Source: Asticcacaulis sp.
Lineage (GTDB): Bacteria > Pseudomonadota > Alphaproteobacteria > Caulobacterales > Caulobacteraceae
Assembly (NCBI GenBank): GCA_024707255.1
Contig: JANQAC010000002.1
Location: 1,482,001 to 1,546,000, forward strand
Length of the DNA: 64,000 nt
Direction: 5' to 3'
A program made the translations under genes and the position numbers. Below, one piece after another: positions 59,556 through 64,000 of the stretch. The notes below the pieces were generated by a model. It ran no database searches. It was given only the letters and a program-made list of their open reading frames with translations, and was not told where the DNA came from. The stretch's first letter is position 1; each line of letters opens with the position of its first letter.

Positions 59556-60294
59556 ATTTGGCTTCGTCACGCTCCGGTTTGCGGAACCACACCAGCCAGA
59601 CGGATACAGCGATCAGCATCCCTGCCAGGGAAAACCAGGTAATGGCGTACATGAGGTGGCTGTTGGGGAATTTCACCACCGTCAGTCCACCTTTCGGCCA
59701 GCCGCCCGGATTGGGCGTGGCGTCGGCATCGATAAAATAGGGCGCGACCGCACCGATATGGCGGCTTTGCGCAATGGCGGCGATATCTCGGCGATACCAG
59801 GCGTCACGCGCCGGATCATTGGCCTGCTGGAGGAACCAGCCCTTGCTTTCCGGCATACGTAAAAGGCCGGTTATGCTGACCTCCCCCTGAGCCTGCGCTT
59901 CAGGCCGCGTCGCCGGCGCCCGCTTGTCCATCGGCACGAAACCGCGGTTGATATAGACGATGCTACCGTCATCGCGCTTCAGCGGCGTCATCACCCAGTA
60001 GCCTGCGCCATAATCCGACAACGTATAGACCTGTGCCTCGGCCGCGTTCATCAACTGGCCGCGCAGGGTGACGTGGCGATATTCGTCATCGGCCCTGTTG
60101 ACCCGCGGCCAGTCCGCAGGCCGGGGCGCCTCGACCACCGGCGCCGCCACGCGTGCATTGACCCGCGCGATCAGGTCGGTCTTCCAGGCCAGTCTCTGCA
60201 CCTGCCAGACACCAAGCATCAGGAACAGGGCAATGGCCGCCACAGTCAGGAAACCGAACAGGAGCGAGGACAGGGAGATTTTGCGAGTGGACAT
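59554..60294 (-). CDS. SURF1-family oxidase assembly protein (second copy)
   Basis: A 246-residue SURF1 homologue. The first helix ends in the family motif FLMLGVWQVQRLAWKTDLIA near residue 30, and the last helix is preceded by FPNSHLMYAITWFSLAG, both SURF1 signatures, with the YINRGFVP loop between. ATG 60294 is chosen because GAGGCG lies six bases upstream and the helix follows; the frame extends to 60507 without family features. Its place near cyoABCD suggests a role in the bo3-type oxidase, while the copy at 22778 belongs to the aa3 cluster. The two differ widely in sequence. Confidence 0.92.
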   Translation of the reverse strand: MSTRKISLSSLLFGFLTVAAIALFLMLGVWQVQRLAWKTDLIARVNARVAAPVVEAPRPADWPRVNRADDEYRHVTLRGQLMNAAEAQVYTLSDYGAGYWVMTPLKRDDGSIVYINRGFVPMDKRAPATRPEAQAQGEVSITGLLRMPESKGWFLQQANDPARDAWYRRDIAAIAQSRHIGAVAPYFIDADATPNPGGWPKGGLTVVKFPNSHLMYAITWFSLAGMLIAVSVWLVWFRKPERDEAK

Positions 60295-60390
60295 GGCGCG
60301 CCTCATGACTATGCGCGCCCTCCTATCACAAACCGGCCGCGACAGGACATCACATTGCTTTTCCGATTGAAGCGGTCCAGAGAAGACGAC

Positions 60391-61107
60391 ATGACGGATA
60401 ATGCTCCTGCCCTGCCCGACTTGCGCCAAAAACTGACTGATGACGGGCATATATTCGCGCCGCACGCGGTCACGCAAACCCTGCTGCCGGCGGATTTTGC
60501 CGAGCACTGGCCGGCATTCGCGGCCTCATGGGATGATCTGGGGCCTGACCGTTTCATGGCCGATGGCGGGCGCTATCGCAAACGCCGCCACGCCGTTTTC
60601 GGCCTGTCTACCGGCATATTCACCCGCCAGGCGCACCAGCCGCACTACCAGAGCCGCGACTACAATATGCTGAACGGCGGCGTCCAGCGCTGGTTCGATC
60701 CCGTGACCGAGGCCACCGCTACCAATCCGGCCTTCCGCGCCCTGCTCGATCTCTGCCGCGACCTCTTCCATGCGGCCGCTTCGGACTGGCGCGTCGAAAT
60801 CCATCAGTTCCGCATCGAGCCCGCGCCGGATGAAACCGGCCAGCCAACGCCGGAAGGGATGCATCGTGACGGCGTTGACTGGGTGGCAGTTATCCTGATC
60901 GATCGCCTGAATGTCAGCGAAGGCGTCACCGCTATCTGCGGCCCAGGACGCCACTCCCTGGGCGAATTCACCCTGACCGATCCGCTCGACGCGGTCTTTC
61001 TCGATGACCACCGCGTCCTGCATGGCGTCACGCCGATCCATCGCCTGGATCAGACAGAGCCCGGTCACCGCGATGTCCTGGTCATCACCTTCCAGCGCCA
61101 GTCATAG
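60391..61107 (+). CDS. 2-oxoglutarate/Fe(II) dioxygenase family protein
   Basis: A 238-residue protein of the 2OG-Fe dioxygenase type (PF10014-like). The iron ligands can be seen as the H-x-D pair in PEGMHRDGVDWVAV near residue 155 and a distal histidine in DDHRVLHGVTPI near residue 211, with the arginine in GHRDVLVITFQR binding 2-oxoglutarate. Relatives hydroxylate free amino acids such as isoleucine or leucine. The start ATG 60391 lies just after AGAAGACGAC, a weak ribosome binding site. The substrate cannot be assigned. Confidence 0.82.
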   Translation: MTDNAPALPDLRQKLTDDGHIFAPHAVTQTLLPADFAEHWPAFAASWDDLGPDRFMADGGRYRKRRHAVFGLSTGIFTRQAHQPHYQSRDYNMLNGGVQRWFDPVTEATATNPAFRALLDLCRDLFHAAASDWRVEIHQFRIEPAPDETGQPTPEGMHRDGVDWVAVILIDRLNVSEGVTAICGPGRHSLGEFTLTDPLDAVFLDDHRVLHGVTPIHRLDQTEPGHRDVLVITFQRQS

Positions 61108-61157
61108 ATTTGACGCCGGGCTTGTCGATGCGGCCAGTCTCCTGTCATAGTCGCGCC

Positions 61158-62372
61158 ATGAAAACGATTGAGCCGCGCCCGGCCGCACCTTCGGACAGTG
61201 TCACGCGTGTCGGCGCCATCGACCTGCTGCGCGCCCTAACCATGGTGCTGATGATCTTCGTCAACGACCTGTGGTCGCTGAAGGACATTCCGGCCTGGCT
61301 CGAACATGTGCCACGTGGCGTCGATGGCATGGGCCTGGCCGATGTCGTTTTTCCGGCCTTCCTGTTTATCGTCGGCATGTCCCTGCCCTTCGCCATCGAC
61401 AGCCGCAGGGCAAAGGGCGACAGCGATCTTCAACTCGTCGGTCATGTAATCGGCCGGTCGATCGCCCTGCTGGTGATGGGCGTTTTCTTCGTCAATGGCG
61501 AAACCCTCAATGCCGGCGCCACCGGCATGACCGCGCTTGTTTGGGACTGCGTATGCAGCGTCGCCTTTATCCTGATCTGGAACGCCTACCCCAGAACCAT
61601 GCCGCAATGGTCGCAAAGGGGGCTGAAGGGGCTGGGCGTTCTTATCCTGCTCACCCTGGCCTTTATTTACCGAGGCGGCGAAGACGGACACTTGGAGCGA
61701 TTCGCGCCGCATTGGTGGGGGATACTCGGTCTGATCGGCTGGTCCTATCTGGTAGCAGCCCTGGTCACCATTTTCGCGCGCGGGCGCCTTGTCATCCTGG
61801 TTGGCGCCTGGGCGGTTTTCAGCCTGCTGAGCGTGATCTGGGCTGCCAAGTTGGTTCCGGCGCCTCTGCACATCCTCCCCGAACCGATCATCGATGGCAC
61901 CATGACCGCCCTCAGCCTGGGCGGCGCGGTCATCGCACGGCTGTTCCAGATATTTCAGGCAAGGAATCAAAATTGGCGCATGACGGCGATCTTTGCCGTC
62001 ATCGCCGCGCTTTTGATCGCCCTGTCCATTTACACCCGGCAATTCTGGGGACTGTCCAAACTGGCGGCCACGCCGGCCTGGCTGTTCCTGTGCAGCGCCT
62101 TCACCCTGATTGCTTTCACAGCGCTTTACTGGATCAGCGATATGGCCCGAAAATCGCATTGGTTCAATCCGGTGAAGCCCGCCGGCACCGACACGCTTTT
62201 GTGCTATCTGATGCCGGCCTTTCTCTATCTGGCCATGGATGTGGTTTCCCTTAATCTGCCCGACCCATGGCTGACCGGCGGCATCGGCCTGGTCAAATCG
62301 CTGATATTTGCCCTGATCTGCGTCTGGATGGCCGGCGCCCTGCGCCGGATCGGCATACGGCTAAAATTATGA
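61158..62372 (+). CDS. DUF5009/heparan-acetyltransferase-like membrane protein
   Basis: A 404-residue integral membrane protein with ten or eleven hydrophobic segments. The N-terminal block RVGAIDLLRALTMVLMIFVN with the following DLWSLKDIPAWLEHV and the DVVFPAFLFIVGMSLPFAI segment match the DUF5009/NagX-like acyltransferase family, related to lysosomal HGSNAT. The predicted activity is transfer of an acyl group across the membrane to a sugar. ATG 61158 is chosen as it starts just before the family block; the frame to 61110 is not conserved. Confidence 0.82.
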   Translation: MKTIEPRPAAPSDSVTRVGAIDLLRALTMVLMIFVNDLWSLKDIPAWLEHVPRGVDGMGLADVVFPAFLFIVGMSLPFAIDSRRAKGDSDLQLVGHVIGRSIALLVMGVFFVNGETLNAGATGMTALVWDCVCSVAFILIWNAYPRTMPQWSQRGLKGLGVLILLTLAFIYRGGEDGHLERFAPHWWGILGLIGWSYLVAALVTIFARGRLVILVGAWAVFSLLSVIWAAKLVPAPLHILPEPIIDGTMTALSLGGAVIARLFQIFQARNQNWRMTAIFAVIAALLIALSIYTRQFWGLSKLAATPAWLFLCSAFTLIAFTALYWISDMARKSHWFNPVKPAGTDTLLCYLMPAFLYLAMDVVSLNLPDPWLTGGIGLVKSLIFALICVWMAGALRRIGIRLKL

Positions 62373-62527
62373 GCATTTAAGATAAAACGATAATAAGCCT
62401 GTTTGTGGGCAGGCTTTTTACAATCGCTGACTCGCCGGCCTATATTTTCCTTACCCTGTAATCCGCATCCTGATCTCGTTGTTCACAGCGAGTCACGCCA
62501 TGCCCCGTACAGCCACATTCCAGAATC

Positions 62528-62753
62528 ATGGATTTCAGTCCGCCCCCTTAAATCGACACCGCGCAGCGATGGTCGTGAACTGGTCGTCTTTGAAAGCCTC
62601 GTCGCGCTTCTCGCCCTGCTGCTGATCATTTCCGGCTTTAGCCTTTATGTTGGCAGGACTTTCAATGCCCCTGAGGACATCATGCCGAGCGGCGCCGTAA
62701 AGGTCAGCACGCACATACCGGCCGAACCGCCCTTGAGCCTGGTGGAAGCATGA
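62528..62753 (+). CDS. small single-span membrane protein (probable frame break)
   Basis: An open frame up to 62753 encodes a membrane helix (VFESLVALLALLLIISGFSLYVG) and a short tail (APEDIMPSGAVKVSTHIPAE). Its frame runs back to a TTG at 62403 through unconvincing sequence. ATG 62528 gives MDFSPP and joins the frame if one base is removed from the C5 run at 62543-62547, making a 74-residue protein. The stop overlaps the next gene's ATG (ATGA), which supports real coding. Function unknown. Confidence 0.5.
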
Positions 62754-62944
62754 CCCGTTCGGCCAATTTCACGCCCTACATACTGGCGGCTTTCTTTGCC
62801 GCAGTTTTACTGGCACTGGTTGCCGCCAGCGCCTGGTCTCACGAACAGGCGGACCGGTTCGCGCAGGCGAATGCCGATGCGACCGATGTGCCGTCCGATG
62901 AAGAGGCGCCCGTTACGGATGCTGTCATCGAGGCGGTGAATTAG
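62750..62944 (+). CDS. small single-span membrane protein, hypothetical
   Basis: A 64-residue protein with one helix (YILAAFFAAVLLALVAASAW) and an acidic C-terminal tail (DVPSDEEAPVTDAVIEAVN). Its start overlaps the previous stop as ATGA and its own stop overlaps the Lrp gene's stop from the other strand. The coupled pair of tiny membrane proteins looks like a unit; no family is recognised. Confidence 0.6.
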   Translation: MTRSANFTPYILAAFFAAVLLALVAASAWSHEQADRFAQANADATDVPSDEEAPVTDAVIEAVN

Positions 62945-63405
62945 GTGGCGTAGTTCGTCGGCACCGCCTGTTCATTTTTCAGCGTTTCCATCGAAATGTA
63001 GGCCGAAACATCGAACAGGTCGATTCGGCTGACCAGGCGCTTGTAGATGGCGTCATAGTGGGCAATGTCCGTGACCACGATCTTGATGATGTAATCGAGG
63101 TTTCCCGCCAGGCGATGTACCTCGACGATTTCCGGGATATCGAGAACGCCTGACCGAAACCGTTCCAGCCAGTCCGCCGTGTGATGTGCCGTCTTGACCA
63201 TGACAAAGACAGTCGTTGCCACATTCATGCGCGCGCGATCGAGCACCATGACATGGCGGTCGATATATCCCTCCTCCCGAAGACGCGTAATGCGGCGGGA
63301 ACAGGCGGAAGGCGATAGATTTACCCGTTCGGCCAGGTCCGTCAGGGCCGAATCAGCATCACGTTGCAACAGGTCGAGCAGTTTGCGGTCACGATCATCA
63401 AGCAT
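62941..63405 (-). CDS. Lrp/AsnC-family transcriptional regulator
   Basis: A 154-residue regulator. An AsnC-type helix-turn-helix fills residues about 1-60 (DDRDRKLLDLLQRDADSALT, LAERVNLSPSACSRRITRLRE), followed by the effector-binding RAM domain (VFVMVKTAHHTADWLERF, VEVHRLAGNLDYIIKIVV). It binds amino acids as an octamer-type complex. It is divergent from an aspartate/glutamate racemase with 127 bases between the starts, so it probably controls that gene. The AT-rich gap contains repeated TTTAT/AAATA tracts of the Lrp kind. Confidence 0.93.
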   Translation of the reverse strand: MLDDRDRKLLDLLQRDADSALTDLAERVNLSPSACSRRITRLREEGYIDRHVMVLDRARMNVATTVFVMVKTAHHTADWLERFRSGVLDIPEIVEVHRLAGNLDYIIKIVVTDIAHYDAIYKRLVSRIDLFDVSAYISMETLKNEQAVPTNYAT

Positions 63406-63532
63406 ACCAAATATTGCATTAAATTTATGAAATACGCAATTTATTTGCGAAAATAAAGCTTAAAGGTCACTAATACGCGCGCCATTTCCCTAAGCTTCGC
63501 CATAAGATGAGAGTCCAAAAAAGGAGTTCGGA

Positions 63533-64000
63533 ATGCGCAGGATCGGTTTGCTCGGCGGCATGAGTTGGGAAAGCACCGCCACCTATTATAAGCTTATCAA
63601 TGAAGGCGTCCGCGAGGCGATGGGCGGGCTGGCCTCGGCCGATATCCTGCTGCGGTCACTCGATTTTCAGTCCGTGGTCGCCTTGCAGAAGGCCGATCGC
63701 TGGGACAAGGCCGCGCAATTGCTGGGCGATGCCGCTCAGGGTCTGGAAGCCGCCGGCGCCGACTGCATCCTGATCTGCACCAACACCATGCACCTGGTGG
63801 CCGAACAGGTCGCCGCCAGTCGCGATATTCCCCTGATCCACATTATCGGAGAAACCGCCAAGGCGCTGAATGCCGCCGGTCATCGCCGTCCGCTCCTGCT
63901 GGCGACCCGCTACAGTATGGAACACGGCTTCTACGCCGAACATATGAAGCGCTATGGCCTGGATATCCTTATCCCTGACGCCGATGATCGAATGGCCTGC
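63533..64000 (+). CDS. aspartate/glutamate racemase family protein (3' end outside window)
   Basis: The first 156 residues of a PLP-independent amino acid racemase. The start MRRIGLLGGMSWESTATYY is the family opener, and the first catalytic cysteine lies in ILICTNTMHL near residue 82; the second would be beyond the window. The ATG at 63533 has AAGGAG seven bases upstream. Members interconvert L- and D-aspartate or glutamate. It is divergent from an Lrp/AsnC regulator, which probably senses its substrate or product. Confidence 0.9.
   Translation, partial: MRRIGLLGGMSWESTATYYKLINEGVREAMGGLASADILLRSLDFQSVVALQKADRWDKAAQLLGDAAQGLEAAGADCILICTNTMHLVAEQVAASRDIPLIHIIGETAKALNAAGHRRPLLLATRYSMEHGFYAEHMKRYGLDILIPDADDRMAC

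Noticed and set aside
1..64000. tRNA, rRNA, CRISPR or transposase genes
   Set aside because: A visual scan found no cloverleaf-type sequence with a TTCGA T-loop, no spaced direct-repeat array and no transposase-like frame. A tRNAscan or Infernal run would be needed to exclude small RNAs fully.

Overview
The window looks like chromosomal DNA of an alphaproteobacterium, most likely Caulobacteraceae and perhaps an Asticcacaulis-like genus. This taxon call is an inference. It rests on the moderately GC-rich coding sequence, a class I lysyl-tRNA synthetase, an aa3 oxidase cluster (ctaC-ctaD-ctaB-coxF-ctaG-ctaE-SURF1-M16 peptidase) placed divergently from tldD, the plant/alphaproteobacterial-type glutamate-cysteine ligase, and the J-domain protein next to pdxH. 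I see no rRNA, tRNA, CRISPR array, prophage or transposase. The content is mostly housekeeping and metabolic, with one small accessory island at about 47.0-48.1 kb (a PIN-domain toxin-antitoxin pair and an ABC-ATPase remnant).

Layout. 1-5.4 kb: truncated APH/ATP-binding protein, HAD phosphatase, pdxH with a divergent J-domain gene, acetyltransferase, dicarboxylate/amino-acid symporter. 5.5-9.3 kb: aroC, pirin, a lipoprotein whose ribosome binding site lies in a perfect hairpin, then queC-queE for 7-deazaguanine synthesis. 9.4-12.1 kb: two coupled hotdog thioesterases, two small hypothetical proteins, an S24 (CI/LexA-like) regulator. 12.2-17.7 kb: serine hydrolase, lysK, a MerR regulator and an acyl-CoA dehydrogenase. 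17.8-22.8 kb: exported protein, peroxiredoxin, YqgE, a GGDEF-EAL protein and the M16 peptidase that ends the cytochrome oxidase cluster. 22.8-29.3 kb: the aa3-type cytochrome c oxidase operon. 29.6-47 kb: tldD, a TonB-dependent receptor, a POT transporter, gshA, rsmE, an esterase, a Ca2+/Na+ antiporter, an M61 peptidase, an exported protein-glycosyltransferase-pirin operon and a CPA2 antiporter. 47-50 kb: toxin-antitoxin, ABC remnant, a PiT phosphate transporter behind a Pho box. 50.2-54.3 kb: a tripartite EmrAB/NodT-type efflux operon. 54.4-60.3 kb: a cyoABCD quinol oxidase operon with a second SURF1 nearby. 60.4-64 kb: 2OG-Fe dioxygenase, DUF5009-like membrane protein, two tiny membrane proteins, and an Lrp/AsnC regulator divergent from an aspartate/glutamate racemase that runs off the end.

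How genes connect. Respiration dominates: complete gene sets for two terminal oxidases (aa3 cytochrome c oxidase with its heme and copper assembly factors, and a bo3-type quinol oxidase), each with its own SURF1 homologue. A MerR regulator (15.5 kb) has a 16-bp palindrome in its promoter, and a near-identical palindrome lies before the thioesterase pair at 9.5 kb, which suggests one small acyl-CoA regulon. A canonical Pho box precedes the phosphate transporter.

Sequence quality matters when reading this window. At least eight sites in seven genes (pdxH, queE twice, the first thioesterase, lysK, the GGDEF-EAL gene, the POT transporter, the Ca2+/Na+ antiporter), and possibly a ninth in a small gene at 62.5 kb, have single-base frame breaks in short homopolymer runs. 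In each case the neighbouring frame continues the protein family, and I read these as probable sequencing indels rather than decay.
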